Positions 11,197 through 18,594 of a DNA stretch of 64,000 nucleotides are shown here, one piece after another; position 1 is the first letter of the stretch; the number at the start of each line of letters is the position of its first letter. The translations under genes and the position numbers were made by a program. The notes beneath the pieces were generated by a model. That model worked only from the letters and a program-made list of their open reading frames with translations, was not told the DNA's origin and ran no database searches. The stretch comes from Desulfuromonas versatilis (GTDB lineage Bacteria > Desulfobacterota > Desulfuromonadia > Desulfuromonadales > NIT-T3), in NCBI RefSeq assembly GCF_019704135.1, contig NZ_AP024355.1:4161034-4225033 (forward strand), read 5' to 3'.

Positions 11197-12612
11197 TCAG
11201 CTGACCACCCGGTCGCGAACCGAGATCCCCTGTTTTTTCAGCAGCGCCTGAAAATTCGGCCGCAGCATGCCGACCTCTTCCGCGGCCTTGGTGATGTTCC
11301 AGTCGTTGCGCTTGAGCGCTTCGATGACGAAGGCCCGTTCGATGGGCTGGACGGCCCGTTCGCGGATCTCCTTCTTGGCTTCCTTGAGCTCCTCGGTGGT
11401 GCGGGGGACATAACCCTCCTCCACACCGGCGACCTCGTCTTCACCCAGGGAAAGCTCCAGGTCCTCAGGCTCGATCAGGTCAGCATCGGCCAGCACCACG
11501 GCGCGCTCGAAGATGTTCTCCAACTCGCGCACGTTGCCGGGAAAGGGGTATTTCTTCAATATGGCCATGGCCCCGGGGGCCAGACCGCGGATCTCTCTGC
11601 CCATCTCCGCGCTGAATTTGCGCAGGAAATGGCCGACCAGCATCGGCAGGTCCCCCTTGCGCTCGCGCAGCGGCGGCAGATCGATGGGGATGATGTTGAG
11701 CCGAAAGAACAAGTCCTCGCGGAAACTCCCCTCGGCCACCATCTCTTTGAGATTGCGGTTGGTCGCCGCGATCAGCCGGATGTCGATGGGCACGGCCTTG
11801 GTGCCGCCGATGGGGGTCACCTCCCGCTCCTGCAGAACCCGCAGCAGCTTGGCCTGGGTGGTGAGGCTGAGATTGGAGATTTCGTCCAGGAACAGGGTGC
11901 CGCCGTCGGCGACCTTGAACAGGCCCATCTTGGTCTGCACCGCGCCGGTGAACGACCCCTTGATGTGCCCGAACAGTTCGCTCTCGAGCAGGCTCTCGGC
12001 CAGGGAGGTGCAATCGACCGCGACAAAGGGCTGTTCTTTGCGCGGGCTGTTGTTCTGGATGGCGCGGGCGACCAGTTCCTTGCCCGTGCCGCTCTCGCCG
12101 GTGATCAGCACGGTGCTGTCGGTGCGGGCCACCTGCAGGATGCGGCGGTAAACCTTCTGCATCTGGGGGCTGGTGCCCACCAGCAGGTCGAGCCCCTGCT
12201 CCTCCAGCTCGCCCGTTTCGCCCCCCACGTCCTTGAGCAGGGTGGCGCGCTCCTCGAGGGCCTTGTGCACCTTTTCGGCGATCTGCACCGGGGTGAAAGG
12301 CTTGGCCAGGTAATCGAAGGCCCCGCTGCGCATGGCCTCCACGGCCGTTTCCACCGTGGAATAGCCGGTAATAATGATCACCGGGACCTCGGGCTGCAGG
12401 ATGCGTATCGCCTTGAGCAGCTCGAGCCCGCTCATGCCGGGCATCTTCAGGTCGGTCACCACCAGGTCGAATTCTTCCTCCTGCAGCTTCTCCAGGCCCA
12501 GATGCCCGCTCGGCTTGGAATCGACCTGGTATCCCTCCTTCTCCAGTATCCTGCGCATCCCCTCCCGAATTACCGCTTCGTCATCCACCACCAGGATTCT
12601 AGCTTTGGCCAT
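11197..12612 (-). CDS. Sigma-54-dependent response regulator (NtrC family), candidate regulator of the cytochrome locus
   Basis: A 471-residue enhancer-binding protein. The receiver has phospho-Asp in LVVTDLKMPGMSG and Lys in YLAKPF. The AAA+ domain has GESGTGKE, a GSFTGA variant of the sigma-54-contact loop (Ser for Ala) and GGTLFLDEIS. The C-terminal helix-turn-helix is NDWNITKAAEEVGMLRPNFQ. The ATG at 12612 gives the normal N-terminus MAKARILVVDDE; the frame stays open upstream without similarity. It faces the haem kinase tail-to-tail and its start lies 495 bases from the first small-membrane-protein gene. Two sigma-54 promoters with a shared upstream site lie at 13026 and 16999, so I infer that it controls them. 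In Geobacter sulfurreducens the sigma-54 regulator BccR is required for cbcBA expression, which makes this a possible BccR counterpart. Confidence 0.93.
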   Translation of the reverse strand: MAKARILVVDDEAVIREGMRRILEKEGYQVDSKPSGHLGLEKLQEEEFDLVVTDLKMPGMSGLELLKAIRILQPEVPVIIITGYSTVETAVEAMRSGAFDYLAKPFTPVQIAEKVHKALEERATLLKDVGGETGELEEQGLDLLVGTSPQMQKVYRRILQVARTDSTVLITGESGTGKELVARAIQNNSPRKEQPFVAVDCTSLAESLLESELFGHIKGSFTGAVQTKMGLFKVADGGTLFLDEISNLSLTTQAKLLRVLQEREVTPIGGTKAVPIDIRLIAATNRNLKEMVAEGSFREDLFFRLNIIPIDLPPLRERKGDLPMLVGHFLRKFSAEMGREIRGLAPGAMAILKKYPFPGNVRELENIFERAVVLADADLIEPEDLELSLGEDEVAGVEEGYVPRTTEELKEAKKEIRERAVQPIERAFVIEALKRNDWNITKAAEEVGMLRPNFQALLKKQGISVRDRVVS

Positions 12613-12924
12613 AACTGCACTGCTCCCTTTACTCCCCGGGCCCGGGGGCCCACACCAAAGAAGACTGTATCCCCTTGCCAAATTAAGGAAATATTACTTA
12701 ATTTTTTACTCAAAATCAAATAAAGGGTGTCCGCCGCAGCAAATTTCCATCCTCTCCCGACGCTTGGCGCCGGGGCCTCCCGGGGGTGCCTGCCGCCGGT
12801 ATATCCCCCGCAGGCACCTGCATAATTCCAACATACACCCCCGCTTTTGGATAAAACTCATATGTTTTCAGTCAGTTAAATATCCAAACCGGCATTTTCT
12901 CCGCCCGCCGCGGCGAACCGCCTG

Positions 12925-12959
12925 TATGAAGTTTCTATGCGTTCAGCTCCCGACGGGAC
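12925..12959 (+). promoter_or_regulatory. Putative upstream activator site, copy 1
   Basis: TATGAAGTTTCTATGC, an 8-base gap, then CCCGACGGGAC. A closely matching site in reverse orientation lies at 16866-16901, upstream of the second sigma-54 promoter. This copy ends 67 bases before the -24 element at 13026, an appropriate distance for an enhancer-binding protein. The CCCG-N-CGGG core is itself palindromic. Confidence 0.7.
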
Positions 12960-13025
12960 GCAGTGTCTATTTTTTTCTTGTTAAATTTCGGCTACTTATA
13001 AATTTCGTTAGGCATATTTCACGAT

Positions 13026-13041
13026 TGGCACGGGCGGTGCT
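13026..13041 (+). promoter_or_regulatory. Sigma-54 (-24/-12) promoter of the small protein / cbcAB operon
   Basis: TGGCACGGGCGGTGCT matches the -24/-12 consensus TGGCACG-N4-TTGCW in all but one position, with correct spacing of GG and GC. It lies 66 bases before the ATG of the first small membrane protein. No other promoter-like sequence was noted in this 495-base gap (12613-13107). The gap also holds an upstream activator site and a GC-rich inverted repeat near 12780-12825. Confidence 0.88.
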
Positions 13042-13107
13042 ATTCCAGATAGGCAAAGACCAACCTCTTCAGCTGGCCGGTTCTCTTCGCCAAGAAAGGA
13101 GTCCACC

Positions 13108-13344
13108 ATGAACGCCACCCTGAAATCCATCTCTCTGGCAGTCCTGCTCAGCGCCATGGCGTCCCCCGCCCTTGCCGCTTCCAGCGTCCAGGAAGGGCAC
13201 AGCGGATTTGCGGTATGGGCCTTTCTCGGCTTCTGCGCCCTGATCGTGGCACTGCAGCTGGTGCCCGCCGCCCTGATGCTGATCGGCATCCTCAAGGGCG
13301 TATTCGCCAAGGCGGAAAAACCCGCCCTCAACAGCGCCGAATAA
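13108..13344 (+). CDS. Small single-TM protein, paralogue 1 (unknown family)
   Basis: A 78-residue protein with a signal peptide (cleavage expected after SPALA, ~residue 23). One transmembrane helix follows (WAFLGFCALIVALQLVPAAL), then a short charged tail. Two downstream genes at 17823 and 18116, and a more divergent one at 17080, share the pattern HSG-x3-W-x-FLG-x-CALIV-x2-QLVPA. It is the first gene after a sigma-54 promoter, with AAAGGAG as ribosome-binding site, and is followed by the heptahaem cytochrome and cytochrome b. I infer a small accessory subunit or assembly/regulatory protein for the membrane cytochrome complex. I recognise no named family. Confidence 0.85.
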   Translation: MNATLKSISLAVLLSAMASPALAASSVQEGHSGFAVWAFLGFCALIVALQLVPAALMLIGILKGVFAKAEKPALNSAE

Positions 13345-13432
13345 CCTCAGCCAGCCATCGCCGACCGACCGCCCACCCAAGGGGGCGGTCGGTTTGTCAG
13401 CAAATGAACAATCGACCAAGGGAGAGACGACC

Positions 13433-14473
13433 GTGAGACACAAATTCAAGAACCTGCTGTTGATGCTGCTGCTGGCCGCCCCCCTGGCCGCCGGGGCGCC
13501 TGCCGCCGAGGCCATGGAGACCGAGGACTGCCTCGGCTGCCACGGCGACCGTGATGCCGTGGCAGCCAGCCAGTTTATCGACGGGGCCCGCTTCGATCAC
13601 ACCGCCCACGCCGAAATGGGCTGCCTCGCCTGCCACGAGACGGTGAGCGACGCGCATCCCGATGACGGGCTGACCCCATCGCGGGCCAGCTGCCGGGACT
13701 GCCACGAGGACATTTACCAGGAATACGCCACCAGCATCCACGGGGCCAACGCCAGCTGCGCCGATTGCCACAATCCGCACCAGGTCAAATCCCCCACCGA
13801 AGTCTCCGGCTATGACATGAACCGCCAGTGCGCCAGCTGCCACGACCTCTCGGACATGGTGAGCACCCATGACGAATGGCTGCCGCAGGCCGAACTGCAC
13901 GTCGGCGCCCTGCCCTGCATCGCCTGCCACTCGGGCTCCAAGGACTACGCCATCACCCTCTATATCACCACCCGGCAGAAAGCATTCGGCGATTTCGACC
14001 TGGCCGACCGCCGGCAACTGCAGGAGCTGGCCGGCAGCGGCAACATCGAAGCCCTGGTCGACCTCGACGGCGACGGCCAGGCTTCACTCAAGGAACTGCG
14101 CATCTTCAACCAGAAACGGGAATACAAAAACCTCAGGCTCGCCGGCATGATGATCCCCGAACGGGTCACCCACGATTTCCAGATCCTCGACAACCGCTGG
14201 GACTGCACCTTCTGCCATGCCTCGGGGCCCGAAGCGATGCAAACCAGCTACCTGGCCTTTCCCGAGGACGGCGGCACCTTCAGCCGCCTCCCCGTGGAAC
14301 AGGGCGCGGTGCTCGACGCGCTTTACGGAACCCCGGATTTCTACATGATGGGCGCCACCCGCAGCAAGGCTCTCAACATCGTCGGCCTGATGATCATCGC
14401 CGGCGGCCTGGTGATGCCGGTCGGACACGGCACCCTGCGCTTTCTCACCCGCAACAACCGAAAGGAGCATTGA
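13433..14473 (+). CDS. cbcA: Heptahaem c-type cytochrome, CbcA-like
   Basis: A 346-residue exported cytochrome. It has a signal peptide of ~26 residues ending APAAEA. Seven CxxCH haem motifs follow in order (CLGCH, CLACH, CRDCH, CADCH, CASCH, CIACH, CTFCH). A C-terminal transmembrane helix (ALNIVGLMIIAGGLVMPVG) anchors it with the cofactors in the periplasm. The GTG at 13433 has GGGAGAG seven bases upstream and directly precedes the signal peptide; the frame opens earlier at a TTG without support. It is followed two bases later by a cytochrome b gene. A seven-haem cytochrome plus di-haem cytochrome b under a sigma-54 regulator is the CbcBA arrangement known from Geobacter sulfurreducens, a quinol oxidase used near the low-potential limit of respiration. 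Assignment is by architecture. Confidence 0.85.
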   Translation: MRHKFKNLLLMLLLAAPLAAGAPAAEAMETEDCLGCHGDRDAVAASQFIDGARFDHTAHAEMGCLACHETVSDAHPDDGLTPSRASCRDCHEDIYQEYATSIHGANASCADCHNPHQVKSPTEVSGYDMNRQCASCHDLSDMVSTHDEWLPQAELHVGALPCIACHSGSKDYAITLYITTRQKAFGDFDLADRRQLQELAGSGNIEALVDLDGDGQASLKELRIFNQKREYKNLRLAGMMIPERVTHDFQILDNRWDCTFCHASGPEAMQTSYLAFPEDGGTFSRLPVEQGAVLDALYGTPDFYMMGATRSKALNIVGLMIIAGGLVMPVGHGTLRFLTRNNRKEH

Positions 14474-14475
14474 TC

Positions 14476-15120
14476 ATGGCCGCCGATAAATATATCTACC
14501 TGCAACCAACCCCGGTACGCATCTGGCACTGGCTGAACGCCCTGGGGATCGTCACCCTCTGCGCAACCGGCGCCCAGATCCGCTTCCCCGAGCATGTCAA
14601 CATCTTCGGCACCTACAAGGCCGCCATCGCGCTGCACAACACCGCCGGTATCGTGGTAGCGATCAGCTTCTTCCTCTGGCTGGCCTATTATGCGCTCTAC
14701 GCCCGCACCATGGCCAAGCTGTACATCCCCAACAGGGACGACATCCAGCGCGGCCTGCTGCGCCAGGCGAAGTTCTATTTCCTGACCTTCTTCCTCGGCC
14801 ACGCCAACCCGCACCACACGACCCCGGACAACAAGTTCAACCCGATGCAGAAGTCAGCCTACCTGGCGATCATGTTCATACTGGTGCCGCTGGTGATCGT
14901 CACCGGCATCCTGCTGATGAACGTCGACCCCCTGCGCGCCCTGGTGCTGATGGTCGGCGGACTTAAAATTCTGGTGGGGATCCATTTTCTGCTGGCCTGC
15001 TCCCTGTGCGCCTTTCTCTTCACCCACATCTACCTCGCCACCCTGGGGCACACCCCCTTCGCCCACTTCAAGCCGATGTGGACCGGGTGGGAGGAGGTGC
15101 ACAACGAACCGCATCCTTGA
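14476..15120 (+). CDS. cbcB: Di-haem cytochrome b, CbcB-like
   Basis: A 214-residue integral membrane protein of the cytochrome b561 / hydrogenase-type b subunit superfamily. About four to five transmembrane helices are visible. Candidate haem-ligand histidines are in IWHWLNALG, AIALHNTAG, GIHFLLA and FTHIYLATLGH. It would take electrons from menaquinol and pass them to the periplasmic haems of the preceding cytochrome. It starts two bases after that gene, with AAAGGAG within the upstream coding end, so the two are translated as a pair. Confidence 0.86.
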   Translation: MAADKYIYLQPTPVRIWHWLNALGIVTLCATGAQIRFPEHVNIFGTYKAAIALHNTAGIVVAISFFLWLAYYALYARTMAKLYIPNRDDIQRGLLRQAKFYFLTFFLGHANPHHTTPDNKFNPMQKSAYLAIMFILVPLVIVTGILLMNVDPLRALVLMVGGLKILVGIHFLLACSLCAFLFTHIYLATLGHTPFAHFKPMWTGWEEVHNEPHP

Positions 15121-15138
15121 GTCGGACAGAACATCCGG

Positions 15139-15166
15139 CCGGGCGAAGCCCCTGGGGCTCGCCCGG
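15139..15166 (+). terminator. Weak hairpin after cbcB
   Basis: CCGGGCG and CGCCCGG arms with an inner AGCCC/GGGCT pairing and a one-base bulge, followed only by AATTTCC. It may be a terminator or attenuator that separates cbcB from the haem sensor at 15311; it lacks a proper T-run. Confidence 0.4.
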
Positions 15167-15310
15167 CTGGAATTTCCGTTGCCCCCCGGTCACCACTGTG
15201 GTATTAATCTGGCTTAATCGCCTTGCCCCGCATCCCGCGGGCCCCCGAGGCTCCCTCCGGTAAGCTTAGCCGCGAACCGCCGGAGGGGCCCTCCCTTCGA
15301 GGTGCTCACC

Positions 15311-16180
15311 ATGCTGCGAAGCCTCACCGCCAAAGCCGTCGTGCCGGTCGCCTCCGCGGTCACCGGCTTTGTCATCGTCTGCTGCCTGCTGCTCTATTCC
15401 TTCATCCAGGGCGACCTGGTGGACGGCGCCATCCAGCGGGAAGTCAGCCTGGCCGACACCATCATCAAATCGACCCACTACTCGATGCTCAAATCCGACC
15501 GCGAGTCGCTGCGCCACACCATCAGTCACATCGGCCGGCAGCAGGGGGTGGAGCATGTGCGTATTTTCAACAAAAAGGGACTGATCATGTTCTCGGCCGA
15601 CCCGGCCGAGGTCAACCGCGAAGTGGACACCCGGGCGGCAGGTTGCGTGGAGTGCCACGCCGGCCCCGAGCCGTCCGCCAGCCTGGGCCCCATGGAGCAG
15701 GCCCGGCGCTTCACCAACGAGCAGGGGCGCCACGTGCTGGCGATCACCGCGCCGATCTTCAACGAGCCGGGCTGCTCCAGCGGCGGGTGTCATTTCCATC
15801 TGCCGGAGCAGAAACTGCTCGGCACCCTGGATATCGGCCTGTCCGAGGAGCCGCTGCGGGAGACCCTGGCCACCCTGCGCGGGCGGATGGCGCTGTTCTG
15901 CCTGATGGTACTGCTGCTGAGCGTCGGAGGGGTCTGCGCCCTGCTCAGGCGCAACGTGCTGTTGCCGATCCGCGAACTGGTTGGGTATGCCAATGCCCTC
16001 AGGGCAGGCGAGACCCAACCCCTGCCCCCGGAGGGCTGCGAAGAGATCGAGACCCTGGGCCGGGCTTACCAGGAACTGAACCGGCGCCTGCGGCAAACCA
16101 CCGCCGAACTGGAAAAGGCGCGGGACAAGGGCGCCGACCGGGCGGGCAACCCCTTGCCTGGAGAACCACCCGCCCCATGA
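15311..16180 (+). CDS. Haem-binding membrane sensor without output domain
   Basis: A 289-residue protein with TM1 (~8-30), a periplasmic domain, TM2 (~195-217), a HAMP-like linker and a short coiled coil that ends at residue 289. The periplasmic part has CVECH at 112-116 and CSSGGCH (C-x4-CH) at 155-161. These are at exactly the same residue numbers as the haem histidine kinase at 9358, and the flanks are similar (STHYSMLKSDRE versus TTHYQMLEDDRK). No HisKA, HATPase, GGDEF or MCP domain follows. ATG 15311 was chosen for GAGG eight bases upstream. It overlaps the next gene by four bases (ATGA). I infer a modulator or co-receptor of the kinase, or a signal-transmitting subunit of the cytochrome complex. 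Confidence 0.85.
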   Translation: MLRSLTAKAVVPVASAVTGFVIVCCLLLYSFIQGDLVDGAIQREVSLADTIIKSTHYSMLKSDRESLRHTISHIGRQQGVEHVRIFNKKGLIMFSADPAEVNREVDTRAAGCVECHAGPEPSASLGPMEQARRFTNEQGRHVLAITAPIFNEPGCSSGGCHFHLPEQKLLGTLDIGLSEEPLRETLATLRGRMALFCLMVLLLSVGGVCALLRRNVLLPIRELVGYANALRAGETQPLPPEGCEEIETLGRAYQELNRRLRQTTAELEKARDKGADRAGNPLPGEPPAP

Positions 16181-16704
16181 CCAGCCCCGGCCCCCGCACC
16201 GCATCTTCCCCCCGGGCCGGCCTTCCCGGCCCCGGGGAGCGCCGGCGCGAGATCGAAACCCGGATCCGGCGCCTGCACGCCCTGGCCAACCGCGGCCTGT
16301 GGGGACTGGCCATCTTCATCCTGATCAGCATCGGTGCCCAGCGTAATTTCAGCTTCATCCCGGAGATCTCCCCGGAAATCCGTGCCCTGCTCGGTCCCTC
16401 CCCCCCGATCAAGCTGATCAGCATCGCCCTGGCGGTCTACGCCTTCAGCGCCCTGATCCTGATCCTCTCGCGCATGATGAGCGGATCCAACTCCTACCGC
16501 GGCTGGTCCCACCTGGGCTACCTCTCGGCCTTCTACGCCTTCTACTACTACGGCGAAGCCCTGCAGCAAAATTTCTGGGCGGTCTTCGCCGCGGGCATCA
16601 CCATTCTGGGGCTGGAATACTACCAGATCTGGACCCATTGCGCCGAGGCGCTGCGCAAGGAAAAACAGCTCCTCGCCAGCCTTGGCACCCCCTCCGACGC
16701 CTGA
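16177..16704 (+). CDS. Membrane protein of unknown function
   Basis: A 175-residue protein with a Pro/Arg-rich N-terminus, a basic helix (RRREIETRIRRLHALANR) and about four hydrophobic segments from residue ~40 to ~150, including an aromatic YLSAFYAFYYYGEAL stretch, then a charged C-terminal helix. It is translationally coupled (ATGA) to the output-less haem sensor, so the two probably act together. I do not recognise a family. Confidence 0.75.
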   Translation: MTSPGPRTASSPRAGLPGPGERRREIETRIRRLHALANRGLWGLAIFILISIGAQRNFSFIPEISPEIRALLGPSPPIKLISIALAVYAFSALILILSRMMSGSNSYRGWSHLGYLSAFYAFYYYGEALQQNFWAVFAAGITILGLEYYQIWTHCAEALRKEKQLLASLGTPSDA

Positions 16705-16865
16705 GTTGTCCTGGTTATCCACAGTCTCCACAGCTTATCCCCAGCCCACCGGGCTGCCCCTCTCCCCCGGCCCCAGCGGTCGTATATTTCCCTGATACAG
16801 CCCTGCCGGACATTTAAATCATTGTCATTTCAGTAACTTGAAAACCCACTGAGGGCCACTGGGCC

Positions 16866-16901
16866 GTCCCGTCGGGTACTCTTCTGCATATAAACTCTAT
16901 A
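16866..16901 (-). promoter_or_regulatory. Putative upstream activator site, copy 2 (inverted)
   Basis: Read on the minus strand: TATAGAGTTTATATGC, a 9-base gap, then CCCGACGGGAC. The 17-base left part (with a leading G) matches copy 1 at 14 of 17 positions, and the CCCGACGGGACG part is identical. It lies ~98 bases before the -24 element at 16999. Confidence 0.7.
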
Positions 16902-16998
16902 CGGCTGTCCGCCGGCGAAGTTCTCCAGGCATTTCTTGCCGAAAAATTTCTGATGTGATTTTAGCAGGTTATGAATTTTATTAGGCCAGATAAATACT

Positions 16999-17014
16999 TG
17001 GCACGGGCACTGCT
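16999..17014 (+). promoter_or_regulatory. Sigma-54 (-24/-12) promoter of the second small-protein operon
   Basis: TGGCACGGGCACTGCT has the -24 TGGCACG and a -12 CTGCT at correct spacing, and is almost identical to the promoter at 13026. It sits 66 bases before the ATG at 17080, nearly the same leader length as the first operon. The 375-base gap 16705-17079 holds this promoter and the activator site; no gene was seen in it. Confidence 0.87.
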
Positions 17015-17079
17015 ATGCAAAAGGGTAAGCGCAGCCTAACCGGCGCGGGATTTCACCAAATGAAGAAAAGGAGGCAACC

Positions 17080-17328
17080 ATGAAAACCCTGTTGAACGGC
17101 ATACTGACGATCCTGATTTTTGCCTCTGGCTCGGCCATGGCGGCCGGCGACGGGTCGGCCAACGAGAGCAGTCTGCTGGTCATGCTTTTTCTCGGCTTTC
17201 TGGCCCTGCTGGTGGTCATGCAGCTGCTGCCGGGGCTGGCCCTGTTCGCCTCCATGATCAAAGGACTTTTTACCCGCATTCCCCGCACCCCCCTGGCTTC
17301 GGATGAAAAACCCCGCGGATCGGCCTAA
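17080..17328 (+). CDS. Small single-TM protein, paralogue 2 (unknown family)
   Basis: An 82-residue protein with a signal peptide (~residues 1-22, ending SAMAA). One transmembrane helix follows, with the family pattern FLGFLALLVVMQLLPGLAL, then a K-G-L-F segment and a basic tail. It is the most divergent of the four paralogues: the HSG and W positions are replaced. It is first in its operon after a sigma-54 promoter, with an AAAGGAGG ribosome-binding site. Confidence 0.83.
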   Translation: MKTLLNGILTILIFASGSAMAAGDGSANESSLLVMLFLGFLALLVVMQLLPGLALFASMIKGLFTRIPRTPLASDEKPRGSA

Positions 17329-17355
17329 CCAGGCAAACGCTGAGAGGGAAGAGCC

Positions 17356-17787
17356 ATGCGAGTCGTACTCATTGCCGATAAAGACCTCGAAACCCGCCAG
17401 CAGATGGCCCACCTGTTCGCCGAGGCGGGCTACCAGGTGCGGGCAGTCAACTCGGTTCACGAGGTGCTGCAGTTCATCCTCAAGCGCGGCTGCCGGGTCC
17501 TGCTGCTCGGCAGCGAACTCGGCGACCTGCTGGCGGTGGAGCTGATCCCCTTGCTGAAAAAATGCAACCGGGACCTGACCATCATCCTGGTTTCCGACGA
17601 AAACTCCCTGCCGTTGCTGCGCAAGGTTCGACGGGAAGGGATTTTTTACCACGCCCTCAAACCGGTCAACCCTGAAGATCGGGATGAACTGCGCCTGGCG
17701 GTCCAGTGCGCCTTCGAAAAAAACCCGCCTCACCCGGTGGACACACCCCCCCGGTGGCTGCGACAGGCCGAGGCAAACGGAATCTGA
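17356..17787 (+). CDS. Degenerate receiver-domain protein
   Basis: A 143-residue single receiver-like domain. Strand 1 is VVLIADKDLETRQQ, with Asp retained. The third strand reads RVLLLGSELGDLL, with Gly where the phospho-acceptor Asp should be. The fourth is LTIILVSDENSLP (Ser switch) and the fifth YHALKPVNPED, with Lys retained. The missing acceptor suggests phosphorylation-independent signalling or a protein-interaction role. It sits 27 bases after small-protein paralogue 2 and 35 bases before paralogue 3, so it is co-transcribed with them. Confidence 0.8.
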   Translation: MRVVLIADKDLETRQQMAHLFAEAGYQVRAVNSVHEVLQFILKRGCRVLLLGSELGDLLAVELIPLLKKCNRDLTIILVSDENSLPLLRKVRREGIFYHALKPVNPEDRDELRLAVQCAFEKNPPHPVDTPPRWLRQAEANGI

Positions 17788-17822
17788 CCCGCTTGTGATC
17801 AAGCACAACCCAGGAGGCTGCC

Positions 17823-18053
17823 ATGAAAAAACTGTTCGTCGCCCTGTCCGCCCTGTGCTTAACCCCCGCCGGCGCTGCCCTGGCCGCCAGCGCGGCAAGG
17901 GAGGATCACAGCGGCATCGTGGTCTGGGTATTTCTGGGCATCTGTGCCCTGATCGTCGTTGCTCAGCTGGTCCCGGCGGTGATGGTGCTGCTCGGCCTGG
18001 TCAAGGGCGTAGCGCAGAGGGGGGAAGAGGCGCAGCAGAAAGGGGTCGATTAG
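17823..18053 (+). CDS. Small single-TM protein, paralogue 3 (unknown family)
   Basis: A 76-residue protein with signal peptide (~1-21, ending GAALA). Then DHSG followed by one transmembrane helix (VVWVFLGICALIVVAQLVPA), K-G-V and a charged tail. It is the closest relative of paralogue 1 upstream of cbcA. It is the third gene of the second sigma-54 operon, with an AGGAGG ribosome-binding site. Confidence 0.84.
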   Translation: MKKLFVALSALCLTPAGAALAASAAREDHSGIVVWVFLGICALIVVAQLVPAVMVLLGLVKGVAQRGEEAQQKGVD

Positions 18054-18115
18054 CCTCCCAAAGACTGGCCACGGCGGTTCGGGCCGGCACTCCATCGACA
18101 TGAAAGGAGGAAGAG

Positions 18116-18364
18116 ATGAAACGACTTGGCTATGTGTTCGGGTTCCTTGTCCTGCTGCTGCTGGCTGCGATCTGCGCGGTGGCCTTTCCCGGAGTCATGG
18201 AGGGCTTCGGCGGCATCGTCATCTGGACATTCCTGGCCTACTGTGCACTGATCGTGGTGGCGCAGCTGATATCCGCCATGATCGCTGCGCGCAAAATGAT
18301 TGAGGGGATATTCGACGACTATTACACCAAGAAAAAATCCTCGAAGCAGATCATGCTGCGCTAA
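18116..18364 (+). CDS. Small membrane protein, paralogue 4 (unknown family)
   Basis: An 82-residue protein with an uncleaved-looking N-terminal hydrophobic helix (1-25). The family segment IVIWTFLAYCALIVVAQLIS follows, then a charged C-terminus (DDYYTKKKSSK). It differs from the other three in having two likely membrane helices and a longer basic tail. An AAAGGAGG ribosome-binding site precedes it. It is the last gene of the operon. Confidence 0.83.
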   Translation: MKRLGYVFGFLVLLLLAAICAVAFPGVMEGFGGIVIWTFLAYCALIVVAQLISAMIAARKMIEGIFDDYYTKKKSSKQIMLR

Positions 18365-18437
18365 CCATCAATTGGCAGGAAAATTATTTCAATGAGATGA
18401 GAGAGAAGAAGGCAAAAGGGCAGGTGAGAGCTTAAAC

Positions 18438-18474
18438 AGCAAGGGGGGTGGCCGTAACGGCCACCCCCCTTGCT
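18438..18474 (-). terminator. Strong hairpin terminator downstream of tRNA-Ala
   Basis: A 17-bp perfect stem (18438-18454 with 18458-18474) with a TAA loop. On the minus strand it is followed by a short T-run (GTTTAAG). It lies six bases beyond the tRNA 3' end and may also stop readthrough from the small-protein operon. Confidence 0.85.
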
Positions 18475-18479
18475 GATAT

Positions 18480-18555
18480 TGGTGGAGCTGATGAGGATCG
18501 AACTCACGACCTACGCATTGCGAACGCGTCGCTCTCCCAGCTGAGCTACAGCCCC
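18480..18555 (-). tRNA. tRNA-Ala (anticodon CGC)
   Basis: A 76-base cloverleaf on the minus strand. The acceptor stem is GGGGCTG/CAGCTCC with the G3-U70 wobble pair that identifies tRNA-Ala. The D arm is GCTC...GAGC. The anticodon arm ACGCG-TTCGCAA-TGCGT has anticodon CGC. The T arm is GTGAG-TTCGATC-CTCAT. The CCA end is encoded. Confidence 0.97.
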
Positions 18556-18594
18556 GAAATTCGACGATTACTTTAGCCAAGCAGAAAATTATTG

